Source: Acanthornis magna
Taxonomy: Eukaryota > Chordata > Aves > Passeriformes > Acanthizidae
NCBI GenBank assembly: GCA_036785705.1
Contig: JAWUZG010000159.1
Span: forward strand, 1,550,001 to 1,614,000
Direction of reading: 5' to 3'
DNA length: 64,000 nt
The notes beneath the pieces are model-generated. The model made no database searches. It was not told where the DNA came from and saw only the letters and a list, made by a program, of their open reading frames with translations. Each line of letters opens with the position of its first letter. The stretch's first letter is position 1. Of the stretch, positions 1-12,187 are shown piece after piece. The translations under genes were made by a program, and so were the position numbers.

Positions 1-674
1 CCTGCCCTGAGAAGAGAGGTGCTTTCTCCTCATGAAGAGGGAAAGTGTGTGTGTGGAAAAATAAGAGCTGGAGGAAAAAAGATGGGCTGGAGGAAAAATC
101 GGGGTCATTGGGGTAGTTCCTGTGATTTTTAGTGTGCAAAGCACCATAAACAAGGTGTTTGTTAGGAGTGCAATGTCATGTCAGGGGTTACAGACCACGT
201 GTTTCCAGCCCGAGTCCACATCCCTCGCACACCACCATACCACAGCTTTTACCCTGGCAGAGACTGGTAGTATCACACTGCTGATGGGTTTTAGCCACTG
301 GGACAACAGGTAAAATTCATATTCCTGTAGCACAAGAGTGCTTGGAGTCACCCTGACATGTTCCTTTTGCTCTACCAAGAGGACGTGGGCACCTGAACCC
401 CTGGCACAGCCACGCTGACACCACGTGTCAGTGCTCCATGGTGATCATCCTCCCTGGGTGGGCAAATTAAGCCCTTTGAATTTCACTGCCTTTTTTGTGT
501 CCCTGCACCTCTGTGATTGCTCCCTGCACAATCTCTGAGACCTTTCCAGTGCAAATAAGTCTGCACTATGCTCCCGTTGTCTCCTGTGCTGGGGTGTGGT
601 GGGACCAGAGCAGGGGACAGCAGCAGAGGAGAGCTGGCTAGGTGCTGCATTCATACCATGTCCTATTTGCAAAA
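1..674. other. Intergenic sequence, no gene seen
   Basis: Open frames here are short, overlap on both strands and lack splice-site or codon support. I see no conserved protein motif. The next feature downstream is a CR1 fragment. Confidence 0.6.
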
Positions 675-890
675 ATATGGGATTGTTGAGGTTGGAAAAG
701 ACCTCCAAGATCATCAAGTCCAAGCATTAATACCAAACCTACCACTAAACTATGTCTCCAAGCGCCACATCTACACGTTTTGTTTTTTAACACTTCCAGG
801 GATGGAGATTCCACTATTTCCCTTGGCAGAAATTCACAAAATTTGCCAATATGGGCAAAGAAATTCCTGGCCAGAAATGCCAAATCATCA
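675..890 (-). mobile_element. CR1 LINE fragment, 3' end, reverse orientation
   Basis: Read on the + strand this starts with the reverse complement of the CR1 tail (GGTTGGAAAAGACCTCCAAG, then a segment about the fate of a 'fourteen-base' style tail) and continues into the end of the CR1 ORF2 reading frame. The minus-strand translation contains a LPREIVESPSLEV-like stretch, matching the C-terminal part of CR1 reverse-transcriptase ORF2 as I remember it. The copy is 5'-truncated and diverged, with stops and small indels, so it is an old inactive insertion. The exact ends are approximate. Confidence 0.8.
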
Positions 891-3800
891 GTAATGCTGA
901 GTATTCTCATTTCAGCTCCTCTCTCCAGCTCCAACTCTACCTTATGTTAATTGCAGTTGTAGGAGGTTCTACATTTGATAAATTAAAATAATTTGCTCTG
1001 TGTCCTGGTCATGTGGGCAGTTTGGGAACACGTTGACAAAATCCAAATGATCTAATTACTGTTTTTCCCCCTACTAAAGTTTTGTGCTCTGAAATAGAGA
1101 TGCCAAAGCAATCTGGAGCAATCTGTGATCTCTGCTCGCAGCCATCCCTATTTTGTTTCCATGTTCTGTACGTGGTAGACGTGGCTGTCCATCACCAAAT
1201 CCTGCTCTTCCCTAGGTACAGCAGGCAGAAAGCCATTTTGCAGAGCTCTGCCCCTGCCCTTCTCAGCATCTCTGGATCCCTGGAAATCCCGGGACCATCA
1301 GCTTTGTGAACCGCATGGAGAGCAGCTGGTGGATGTCGGAGGAAAGGGTTAAAGGACCCACATTCCTGTCGCCACTGCCCCGACCAAAGGTCAGGGGTTC
1401 CTTAGGTGAAGGAAAGGAGCAGCCCTGACCAGGTCATTTGAGGAGTAAACCACATCTGAGGGGAGCTAATGAAGCAGCATTTGTCTCTCTCGCAGGCTCA
1501 TACTCCCGGTCTGTGCCGGGCAAGTCGGAATTCCTTCTCTAGTGGGAGTGAAGATGTCGATTGTATTTTTTCCATGATGTGTATTGAGGCATTTGCTAGG
1601 TTGTGGGAGTAAACACTTGGGGGAATTCTCCATGAGCTAGCAAGGGCAAGTCACAAGCCTACTAAATATGGTGAGCGAAGATTACAAAAAAACCCTGGAG
1701 AATAAACCTCCCACTTTCCACCCCATCTCCCCACCACCACCACCCCCACAGATTTGTTCTCATTATCGTGCGCTGTGTTTCACTGCTGGCTGGGTTAACC
1801 CACTGCCATTTGTGGGACTAAACACATCGTGCTGATTTAGTTTTGTTTTCTGCACCCAAGGGCAGCGCTGGGGTGGTCCTTCATGGCTCCACCACGCACC
1901 GACAGGCACTGGAGCATCCTGCTGGAGCAGAGACACCAGATACTCAACAGGGGGGAACAGCAGGAAATGCTCCCAGGTCTGTAAATACTTGAGGGGGTGA
2001 GAGATGATGGTCATGTACAAAATATTTGACCAGACACATCCCACTGACCTCCTTTGGTGCTGCTCTTGAAAGGGTTTGGCTGGAGTCAGAAACAGTTGAT
2101 CTTTAATGCTCCAAAAATACATTCCCTTTCAAAGCCTCTCAAGTGGAGAAGCATCCAGGCTGTCAAATTTGGTCCCCCACACCCAACTTCTTGTGGTCTG
2201 TGTGAGCTCAGCTCTGAGGTGTCTGTTTAGGTTCCCCCAAGGCTCTAAGTGATGATGAGGATGAAGGGTGCTGGGGCCATGGCACAGGGGCTGCAGAAGG
2301 GTGCAACAAGCTCTGTCCCCACCTTCTCCTGGCTGCTCCATCTCCACTGTCCTTGACTTGCTGCTCTGGCTCTGTCTCATCTTTCTCTGTTCCCCTCCCT
2401 GGAGTGGCCCAGCAGCAGCCAAACACCGATTCTTGCAGACCTCACTGGAGCCAACCTGGGGCTCCTCCAAGTCCCACCCAGAAGCCTCAGGCCATTTGTG
2501 TGTTGGTTGGAGCTCAAGAGATCCCTGTGCCCCACCAACGTCACCCTCGTCCGGCAGTAAAGCATCTCCTCTTTCCTTTCTCTGAGCTTGGGTTCTTCTG
2601 AGTTGTTTCCTGCTGTATTTTGCATCGCAGTGCTCTGGTACTTCATTCCTTCCCAGGTTCTCTCCTTTGCCAGGTGTGGATCAGGAGTGGCTCACTGCTG
2701 TGCACTTTGGACGGTGCTCTTTAACCACATCTTCTCCTTCTGCAGTTTTTGACTGACTGTCACCTCTGTACATCTGGGAAGAGCTGACGCCTGGGCCAGG
2801 CTTCGTCCTGACATCAACAGCAAAACGTCAGCACATTCAGAATAAATTTTGATCCTTCCTCCTCCACTCTCACCCTCCTTCACTCCTGCAAGCTTTCCTG
2901 GCCATTACCAGGGGCTCATAGCATTCCTTTAAAAAGAGACAAACCCATTTTCAGAAGCACGAGCAGGGATATCCCCACAGTCCTTCATCCTTCAAAGTCT
3001 GATTTGTCTCGCAGTCAAGCCCAACCCTCTTTACTACAACACCTCTAACTACTCAGGTTCTAAGAGAGATTTCACTGAAATAGATCGCTCTGTTTGCAAA
3101 GACTGGGTTTTCTTCAGAACCCAAGGATTTTTCAGGGATGCACGCGAGTCCTTGACTTTCTGAGATCCATGTAAGCTGTGTGTGTCATGGAGCTATGCTA
3201 GCAACAGGCAGAGGCAACAGTTAAAATATATATATATATATAACTCCTGGAGTTTGGGAAGTGTGGTTTGGGGTTTCGGCAGGCAATTGCTGGTTCTCCT
3301 AACAGCTCAGGCCACAGCCAGGGTTTAGCTGGGTTAAACACTGAGTCAAGTTTCGCTCTTGATGTGGAGGTTGGGATGACACTCCACTCTGGGAGCATTA
3401 ACTCACCTCCATTCCTGACCTCCTCAGCTCAGAAGGTGTGGAGAGCTTGTCTTGCTTTCGCTCCTGCCCTGGTGCATCTTTTTGGTTTTACCTCCAGTGC
3501 CCTGAATTTGCTCAGACAGCCCAAATTTCAGGGTCCCCTGCAGGACCATGCTGGAGCTGAGCTGCAGGATATGGGGAGCAGCACATCTCTGCTTGCTTCC
3601 CATTCTAAAACAATAACAAGAAAAATTAGGAGGACTCTGGCAAAACATGCACAAAATGCTCTTAAGTAAATAAGAAGGGTTTTGCATGATATTTGAATTT
3701 ATATTAAATTGCTTGTCAGGAGGAGCGATGAGGCTGTCAACAATTAGTGTATTTGGAGCTGTTCAAAGGCTGTTAATGGCATTTTGTATCACCACAGCCT

Positions 3801-4433
3801 TCTGTGAGCACCCACCTGGCTCCTGCACACCTGGGAGCAGCCAGAGTCATGCCAGAGGCTGTGCATCACACTGGTCAGCATCTTCCTGCTGCGATGCCCT
3901 CTCCTCCCACTGTTCCCAATGGGAAAGTGGCTCATTTAAGTGCCAAAACCCTCTTGTAAAAGGCACATTTGGGTGATGGGTGTCCACCCTGGAGGTCTCC
4001 ATGCCCTTCCCTGGGTTTCTCCCTGCTCCCCCCAGCTTTTCCCAGAGAAGCCTGGCTGGCTGATGTGACCCGTAGGCGAAATCCCGGTGCTGCCAAGCCC
4101 TGGGGAGAGCTCGGCCGCTGTTCCCAGGCTTCAGTTCCCGCAGGATTTCCTATCTGGGCAGAGCCGGGGTCAGCAGGGAGGGGTCCGGCCAGGCACCCCG
4201 CAGCCCCCAGCCCTCGCCCTGCTGCAGGAAGCTCTACCGGGAGCACGGGGTGGAGTGGGGGAAAGGAGGGGAGAGGAGGAAAATGGGGAGTCACAGGGGG
4301 AGCCGCCAGATAAGGCTGGGCTGGAAACGCCGGGCGGATGCAGCTCCGGGCCGGGGCTCGGACCTGCGCCCCGGTCACTTCCCTCGTGCCGCCCAGCCAG
4401 GGCTGTCACAGGAGCCCAGGGATGGAATTACAG
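891..4433. other. Intergenic sequence, no gene seen
   Basis: No open frame here shows a recognisable domain or consistent exon structure. A short (TA)n run lies at 3226-3242. GC content rises after about 3.9 kb. Nothing else is supported. Confidence 0.5.
3226..3242. repeat. (AT)n microsatellite
   Basis: A perfect run of about eight AT dinucleotides, with no visible link to a gene. Confidence 0.9.
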
Positions 4434-4584
4434 CCAGGGAGATCCAGCACCTGAGCTGGCTCCAGCAGCACGTGGCCAAGAGGCAGCGGAAAATCCCTCC
4501 CGGAGCCAGCCGCCGTCGGGAAGATGTTTCCTCTGCTCCGGTCAGGCAGGGCAGAGCTCAGCATCGCCCGGGCCATGGCCAGGG
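4434..4584 (+). other. Unassigned exon-like open segment
   Basis: The segment is preceded by ATTACAG and followed by GTATGG, so it could be an internal exon. In the frame that starts with two carried bases it is open throughout. Its first eighteen codons (AGG GAG ATC CAG and so on, up to CAG CGG) all end in G or C. The predicted product begins REIQHLSWLQQHVAKRQ and is helix-like, then basic. I do not recognise the family. The pyrimidine tract before the acceptor is poor and the whole neighbourhood is GC-rich, which favours G/C third positions by chance. No partner exon could be assigned. Confidence 0.2.
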
Positions 4585-5537
4585 GTATGGGCCCGGAGGG
4601 TGTGGGGTCCGGGGCGGGCAGGGCCCCCTGTCACCCCGTGTCACCCCTGGAGCCTGTCCCAGCTGGAGCTGTGCCGGCGGGGCCAGCACCCACACCCATG
4701 CTCAGGGCTGCTCCCAAGCAGAGACAGAACCACCGCTGGCCCCAAAGCTCAGGAGAGCCCCTGATCTCTGGGAAGTAGCACAGAAATGTGGGCAAAGAAG
4801 ACAGATGGTTTCTTTATTTTCTTTCCCCCTGGATTTAGTAGCTCCAACCCCCTCCAAAAATGTCTGTGCTCTCTTCTCAGCTCTTTTCTAAACCCAACCC
4901 ACTCATTTTTATTATCCCTCCAGGAGTTTGTTCCCTGCAATACATTATCTGCTCCCGCATTGTCACATCAGCCTTGAGCTCCACATCCTGCTGGACCCAG
5001 CATCAGTTTGAGCAGCCCCGTTGAGCTTCCCCTCGGCCTTGCTCACATCCCACTCCATCCTTGCTTTTCCCAGAGAAGGCAATGCTGGAGGTGCTGGTGT
5101 AACCTCCCCTAGCACCTGTAGCCACATCCTTGCACCACAATCCTTCATTTCCAACATCCAAATTTTTTGGGGGGTGAGGGGAGCAGAGCTGCCCCAAGAG
5201 ATGGGTTGCAGGCTCCCACAGTGTCACACAAAGCCCCAGGTAGAGTGGAAACAGTGTGACCCTGGGCACACCTGACATCCCACAGGCAGGGCTGAGAGCT
5301 GTGGGGAGTTAGGGGGGTCCTCCCTGTGTCAGATCAGAACCCCCAACCCCAAACCCGCTGTTTTCCCAGCCCAGGCTTGGCTCAGTGAGCACCAGTGAAG
5401 TGTGGGTTTGGTTTACTCTGCAGAGAGATCTTCACACCTTCCTTTGCTCTTTTTCTCGCCAGCCCCTCCGCCTGCCAGTGCAGCACCTTGGCGGGGGCAG
5501 TACCCATCTGCTGGCAATTGCGGGTTTTTTAAAATGT

Positions 5538-5577
5538 TTTCCCTCCCTCCCTCCCTCCCTCCCTCCCTCCCTCCCTC
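5538..5577. repeat. (TCCC)n microsatellite
   Basis: About ten TCCC units form a purine/pyrimidine strand-asymmetric tract, followed by further C/T-rich sequence to about 5605. Confidence 0.9.
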
Positions 5578-5900
5578 TTCCTCCTCCGTCCTCTGCTCCT
5601 CCTCTCCTCACCCTTTGTTTTCTCCATGCATTTCTTGCTGGTGCAGCATGGACCCAGCTCAGTGGGATGAGGGAGGATGGGGAGATGCCGTACCCGGTGC
5701 CAATTGGGAATTGGCCCTCCCAACCTCCAGGGAGTGCAGTTCACAGGGAGAGCAGGTCCCAGCCTTGCACACGTGTGAAATCCCTGCTGTGCTGCCTGGG
5801 GCTGGAGGTGTCCCTCCAAAGGACGGGGTTATGGCAGCAGAGGCTGCCTGGGCTCTGCGGGGTTAGCGGGGGTACAGCCTGCATCCGTGCAGATGCAGCG

Positions 5901-5936
5901 TGTTTATTCTCACCAGATAGTCTGATGGCTTTATCT
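5901..5936. promoter_or_regulatory. FOX and GATA motif cluster (putative)
   Basis: TGTTTATT (forkhead-like, 5901-5908), AGATAG (5915-5920) and TTATCT (5931-5936, a GATA site on the minus strand) fall within 36 bp of otherwise GC-rich DNA. Motif matches this short are common by chance, so any enhancer role is inference. Confidence 0.25.
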
Positions 5937-8617
5937 GATCACAGGTTTTCCTGAGGAAGGAAGGGTGAGTCTGAGTCACTTGAAAATGGGGGCCCTTCAT
6001 CTCTGGGTATGACTGGTGGGGCCGTGGATCTCAGCAGAGCCCCGGGGCGAGACGCGCTCCCGGCACTGGCGTTGCTCCAGCTTTGCTCTGTGGCCAGGCT
6101 GGGTGGGCAATGCCGTGGTCAGTCATGGGTGTGAATCCAGTGTGAGCACCCATGGGTGTTAGAGAAAGCACCCAGGACCCAATGCCATGGAGAGCAGAGT
6201 GAGATCCTTTACTGTGTCTGTGGTGTGCGAGGAGGGAGCTGCTGACTTGGTGCCCCTGGTGCAGAAAACACCATCACAAGCAAATTGAAAGCAAGAGATA
6301 AAATCTGGCAGCAATTGATAAATTCAAGGGACAGACAGGTTCATGCCCTCCTGGAGGAAAACCCAGATAATTAAACTCCCTTGTTCTGCTAATGCCTTCT
6401 GTGAGGGGCTTGAAGAGCCAGCCATGGGAGAGCTGCGGCTGCTGCTGGAGAGCTGGGAGGCAGAGGTGTGCGGGAGGGCACTGGGAGATGGGGAAGGAGA
6501 GTGGGTGGGAACAACTCCGGCTCCTTGAAACCAGGGAGCTGGGCTGGGGGCTGCAGCAAGCTGGGGCTGTCCTCTGCTCCCCGACCCCCCCACACACCAG
6601 CATCCTTCCCAGCTGCCTCTGTGCCTGAGAAAACAAATGGATTTTCCATAAAGTGCCCTCAGAGCACTCGCACTCGGCATTTTGTGGAAAGCGGGGGTTT
6701 CAAGCCTTCCTGAGCACAGCCAGGCTCTGGAGAGGGGAGCGGAGCAGGCGATGCTGAGCTGCTGAATGCACACAGAGCCAGGCCCCTGGGGTCCAGAATT
6801 AATAGGACAGAGCAGGGGCTGTTCCCTGCATGTTTTATTTATGGGAATCAGGCCAGTGAAGTTCCCTCAGCTCACCGAAATAGTCACATCGCCTCTGCTT
6901 TGCGCTGCCCACGGCCATGACCTTGATAAGTGGGTCAGTGCCCGGCCCCCTCTGTGTGCCCAGGGGGTGTTCACCACATGGGGGGTGGTTGAGCTCCCTC
7001 CTCAGACCCCAAAACTCAGCCTTGAGACATCCAAGGGCACTCCTGCTATGGGCAGGATGCCTGTGCTGCCTGTGTTGCCTGCAGTGCTGGCTCTGCCTGC
7101 AGCAGGAGCAACCCGTGAGAAAGGACCCACGGGAAATCCACCGAAAATCCCCCAAACACCAAGTGAGCTCCGGGCACCCCCTTTCCGAGAATGCTGCACA
7201 CCAGGAGCCGTGTCCCCAGCATTGAGGTGACAGTCTCTTGCACCAAACTGGAGCCCCAGGGCAGTGCCTGGTGGAGAGGATGGAGACCCCAAAACAGGAA
7301 GCAAAAGTGGGGCTCTGCTTGGTTTCCGTATTTTTTTTTAACCTGAGTTTTCTAGCCATTTCCTGATGTCACATCACAGGTGCGGCCTCACCACAATCAC
7401 CACCGCGATGGCATCTCTGCCAGTCCCACTCAGCAGCCCCAAGGCCACCAGAGCATCCCTGAAGTGGTACCCAGGAGGGAGGGATGCTGATCCCAGGATC
7501 AGATTGCTCGGGTGTGGTTGCCGAAGGGCATTATCAATGTCTGTGTTTGGTAACTATGGAGCGAGGTGGCTTTCCCAGGGCTGCCGGTGAGTCAGTGGCG
7601 GAGCTGGGAGCAGCCCGGTTCCTCTCCCCACCCTCGGCCCCAGCACAGCATCTCCCTCCCCACTTCCTTCCCTTGCCGATAATTAGCCCTCGGCTTTGCA
7701 GTTCCCGGTGATTTCTCCCAGAGTGGCATTTCCCCATTTGGGTGCTGGGAGGGAGATGTGAGCCCCACACCCACTCCAGTTCCCACCACGGGAAGTGACC
7801 ATGGGTGGCCCCAGGAGTGGGGAACTAGGGAGGCGTTTCCCGAAAATCCCATGGCCAGGAGCAGTCCAGGCCAAGGGACAGCGGTGCCCTTTGCCGGCAG
7901 GAAATCCTCCCCAGTGTTTCAGAGCCCAAGAGGTCCGTGGAATATCTCAGCAGCTCCAGGCTCAGCCCAGGGCAGCAATGGTGGGTGCAGGCAGGGAGTC
8001 CAATGCCACATCCTGCTCCAGGGGGGATCAGCAGTCGAGGGAGGCTGCACACCCCACCCCATGTTTGCTCTGAAAGAAGGGCAGTTGCCAGCACGGCCGG
8101 TCCCAGGGGAGGGCGTGTGGGAACAGGGCAGTGTGGAGCCCGTCAAGGACCTTTGTGTGGCTGCTGCCATCCGAGGCTGACAAAAGGCTCTGGCTGCTCT
8201 TCCTGCTGCTTCCAAACCCACAGCCCCACCCTGACCCCGACCTCGGCTGCTCCGGGTCCTTCATGGCTCCGGGTCCCTTGTGGTGCCAAGACCCTGGGGC
8301 TCAGCTGAGGCTGGGGCAGGGTGGCAGGATGCCATCAGTGATGACATTTTGTTACTGGCTGGCTCAGATCACTTCCCCTGGCCCCAATGTGGGGGTTTGC
8401 CATACAACCCCTTCTCCATCCCAAGGAGAGGTTTGCTGTCCTGCTGTGTGGGGAGGGATTTGCTCTTGGAAGGGCACAGACCTGGAAGCAATGCAGACAT
8501 GTCTGTCCACAGGGAAGGGATTTCTCCTTCTCTGCATATTCTTCCCTGCTGCCTCCCCAAGGATTCGAGAGGCTTTACCTGGAGGTCTGTGTCCTCCAGC
8601 AGCATCTCAGGGGCTGG

Positions 8618-8790
8618 CAGTGAAATCAATAATAAAAATGACGCTCAGCTCCTGTACAGAGCATTACGTCTTCAAAGCCCTTTGCTGGCATAAACTCATT
8701 AACGGCGAGGAATCGAATTCCTCATCACAAAGGTCCCAGGGATGCAGATCTGGGGGGCGATGGACCGGAACATATTTGTAATAAGAAATC
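8618..8790. other. AT-richer island resembling an ancient repeat or conserved noncoding element
   Basis: The stretch stands out from its GC-rich surroundings. It contains TGACGCTCAGC, ATTACGTC and a CTTTGCTGGCATAAACTCAT segment that loosely recalls the core of ancient MIR/L2-type elements. The second half does not follow those families as I remember them, so the assignment stays open. Confidence 0.2.
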
Positions 8791-9892
8791 GCTGCTGTCG
8801 GTGGCCCCGTGCAGGAGGGCCCTGAGGAGCCAGCAGGAGCAGATGGAGAAGGGAGGGCTGCGACTGAAACAGTGCCCAGGGCGGGCTGGCAGCATCCTGG
8901 CAGAGGAGCTGCTTCCCCTCCTCACGGCAGCCAGTGGGCCAGGGTCAGGGAACTGGTCTCCTGTGTTCCCCACAGCCCCCTGGGGCTCCCAGTGCACCAG
9001 AAACAAGTCCAGCAGCATCTCTGCAGCTCTGCTTCCCTTTGGGAGCATCCCACCCCTGCTGAGCCCCTTTGTGCCATTCCCATCGGAGCATCCCAGTCTC
9101 CTCCAGCCCTGACTGCCTACCCTGAAAGACTTGTTTTACACAAGGCAGAACAAATGGAAAATTTGGGATGTTCATCCTGGTTGGACTGCGGGGATGGGGT
9201 GGGCAGGGGGAAGGTGAAGAGGTGAGTGGGGGGCTGCAGCCCTCGTCTGTTCTGAATGGCTCAATGCTGCTGTACTGGCCTGGGGCATGGCAGGGAGCAG
9301 GGGGACAGGGTGACCCCCAGGAATATTTCCAAACTGGCTCTTTTTGAGACACTGGGCAGCCCACGCAGGCTCGCAGCCTGGCCAGGTCTCCTCCCAGCAT
9401 GTCCCAACTGGGACAGCACCCACATTTCTCTCACCCCATCCCCCACCTCCCTGGGCTGGGATGCCCAGGGACCCCTGGCACCCGCTGCACTGCCTGCTTG
9501 GCCCATCCCACCCAGACAGGAGATGCCTGGGGAGGGACTTCATCCAGGGTATCCCGCGGGACTCGGGGCGCGCTCCCACACGCGCAGTGGCCTGTTGCCC
9601 AGGGCTGGGTGGGGAACCACAGATACTATTTCTGTTTTTCTCCCTGGGAGGTGCTCCAGGAGGGAGGATGGGAACACCCTGACCTGGTCCCCGAGGTCCT
9701 TGAGGTCCTGTCTCTGGAACAGGTCATACACACCCATGCCCAGGGGATGGCTGTGCTGGGAACGGGGAGGGGAGGGATGTCCTGTACCTCTCCACTTCCC
9801 TATCCCTCCTCCCTGTGGTCGGTACCCTCCCCATCCCCATCCCTTTCCCTGGAGGGACCAAGCCCCTGCAGCTTTGGGAGGTTCCTCAGTGC

Positions 9893-9952
9893 GGGGGCAT
9901 GGCGGGATGCAGGGGCACAGAGGGATGCGGGGGCATGGAGGGATGCGGAGGC
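9893..9952. repeat. Short GC-rich tandem repeat
   Basis: Three to four diverged units of about 18 bp built on GGGATGCGGGGGCATGGA. Confidence 0.6.
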
Positions 9953-10224
9953 CGAGCTCATCCAGGGTTACCTTGGAAACGGCGCCCGAGCCACACATCC
10001 CTGTCACCACTGAGGGACTGAGCCACTGCGGTGCCGAGGCCAAGCCCCACTCGCCGGCTCAGGGTGACAGCAGGGGTGTTGGGAAGCGTGTCCCCCAATC
10101 CCGCTGATGGCTGGTGACAAGCAGGGGGAGAGACGACTGCAAAGGGGGCTGTGTCCTTGCTCGGGGCAGGGGGGCATCGCTCAGCCCTGGGCCGGAAGAA
10201 AAGCCCCTGCAAGGGTGGCTGTTG

Positions 10225-10296
10225 GCCAGCTTTCCTCCTGGCAGCTGGATCCCTCCCCGGCAGCCGGATCCATCCCTGGCAGCCGGATCCCTCCTG
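10225..10296. repeat. Short tandem repeat, about 21-bp unit
   Basis: Three imperfect units built on GGCAGCCGGATCCCTCC. No gene association is visible. Confidence 0.6.
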
Positions 10297-10658
10297 CAGG
10301 ACAGGCACTCCCCGCAAAGATGGAGCTTTAAATAAATAACGAGCTGCCGACATCTCCCGGCTCCGCTGGTAGCGCCGCGCTGGGAGCCCTCCCTGGCAGC
10401 CCCCGCACTCCGGAACACGACGGGAATGGGGACAGTGCTGCTGGGAGCTCGGCCTGGGGGGTGGTAGTGATCGAGGGAAAAGGGCTGGGGGGCCCCTAGG
10501 ATGTCCCTGGTGGGGTCAGCACTGGCTGATGGCTCTGCCAACCCTCTCCTCCAAGCCTCCTGTGGCGGAGCTTCACAGCCTTGCTTTGGCAATGGGATTC
10601 AACCACTGAGGGTCGGCTGGGCGAAGAGCCCTTCGTGCTTCCTGGGTCGCTGTGATGG

Positions 10659-10782
10659 ATGGGGGGATGCAGGCAGGCTGTGGGGATGCAGGCAGGGTGC
10701 AGGATGCAGGCAGGTGACAGGAATGCGGGCAGGGTGTGGGGATGAGGGAGAGATGCGGGAATGCAGGCAGGGCGCAGGCGGG
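10659..10782. repeat. Degenerate minisatellite, GATGCAGGCAGG unit
   Basis: Repeated variants of GGGATGCAGGCAGG-GTG with a period near 20 bp. A looser GCAGGCAG-rich tract continues from about 10,880 to 10,950. Confidence 0.7.
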
Positions 10783-12080
10783 GCAGCGAGGATGTGACCC
10801 ATCGGTTTTTCCCTGATGGAAGAGGCTTCCTCGCAAACCCGTTTGCAGGGTGGAGCGCTCCAGAAGGCACTGCCGGCTGGGGGAGGCAGGCCGGGCGCAG
10901 GCAGAGCCCGCAGGCAGGGTTCAGGCAGAGGCCAGGCAGCGCAGGCAGCGCGGGGAGGGAGCGGCCGGCGAGCCAGGGAGCCTGGCAGGGCAGCGCAGGC
11001 TGCAATTAGCTGAGGAGCGACGGCAGGATCCTGCCTTAATTAGAGCCTCCATCCCCGGCCGGCGGGCAGGGAACTGTGCCCATGGGCAGCGCGTCCTGGC
11101 ACCCCTCGCTGCCGGCACCCGGCATCGCCCGGGCTGTCCAGGGGACACTGGGGATGTGGCGGCCAGGGGGTGGTGTGACCGGGGTGGGGGCTGCCGGAGG
11201 GCAGAGGGGAACGGACTCTGCTCCGAAAGCAGCTGAGAGGAAGGAAGAAACAGCTAAAATAAGCAGGTGGGTGGACAGGGAGGAAATGATAGCGAGGCTG
11301 ATAACGAATGGGCTGGGGAAAGGGGACAAGAACCAAAAGGTCCCCAGGAAACGGGAACTGGTCCCTCTGGGAAGCAGAGGGAGGTCACGGCGGGCAGTGG
11401 CACAGAGGAGGCATCCCGGAGGAGGAGGGATCAAGAGGATCTGGAGGAACTGGGGGACCTGTGCTCCCGGAGAGCGGGTGTGCAGGCAAGGGATGGACAG
11501 AATGCTTCAGCAACATGGGAAGTGCCAGCCAGGAGTGGGGACAGCCTCGTTCCCCCATCTTGCTTTAGGCAGGGCGACAACGGGAGGCACATGCAGGCAG
11601 AGGCACTCTGAGCATCCTCGGAGGGTGTGTGGGAGCCCCTGGGGTGAAATGCCGGGAGGAGGAGCGCAGCACAGAGCTCTGTGTGGTTTGCGTGCAGACA
11701 GCTGCCACCTCCGCTCCAGGCATGGCTATGCAGGGTCATGGAGGGGGACAGAGACCAAAACCAAGTGCCCAGCACTCTAGGAATAGATTGGGATGGGCCC
11801 AAGGGGAACGGGGCAGGGAGTGGTGGCAAGCAAAGTGCTCCCTCAGGCACGGCATTTCCCTGCCCTCCCTGCCTGCTGGCTGTCAGCATCCCAGGGCTCC
11901 TGCAGCATCCTGGGGGCGTCCGCAGCATCCCACCTCCCCTCTGTATGTCGCAGGTGGCAAGGATGGTTTTAGGAAGTCTGTGGGGACATGGGGCTGCGGT
12001 TAGGACAAACCCAGGGATTTGGGCAGGGGGACTGCGGTGCTGGGCACAGTCCAGAGGGGCTGTAGCCCTGCTGTTTAATA

Positions 12081-12187
12081 ATGGAATGGTTGGGGTTGGA
12101 AGGGAGCATAAAGCTCATCTCGTTCCAACCCCCTGCCATGGGCAGGGACACCTAGTCCAGGTTGTTCCCAGCCCTGCCCGACCTTGG
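12081..12187 (-). mobile_element. CR1 LINE 3' fragment, reverse orientation
   Basis: The + strand reads TGGTTGGGGTTGGAAGGGAG, followed by a TTCCAACCCCCTGCCATGGG segment and the rest of the typical CR1 3' end in reverse complement. Only about 107 bp remain. It is severely 5'-truncated and cannot be active. Confidence 0.85.

Larger units (their letters stand above)
4585..12080. other. Intergenic GC-rich sequence, no gene seen
   Basis: Many overlapping open frames occur on both strands, as expected in GC-rich DNA. None has a recognisable domain or a consistent set of splice sites. The stretch contains a TCCC microsatellite, short GC-rich tandem repeats and a FOX/GATA motif cluster, listed separately. 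It could be upstream regulatory or intronic sequence of a neighbouring gene; in mammals the neighbour is ZBTB46. Confidence 0.5.
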
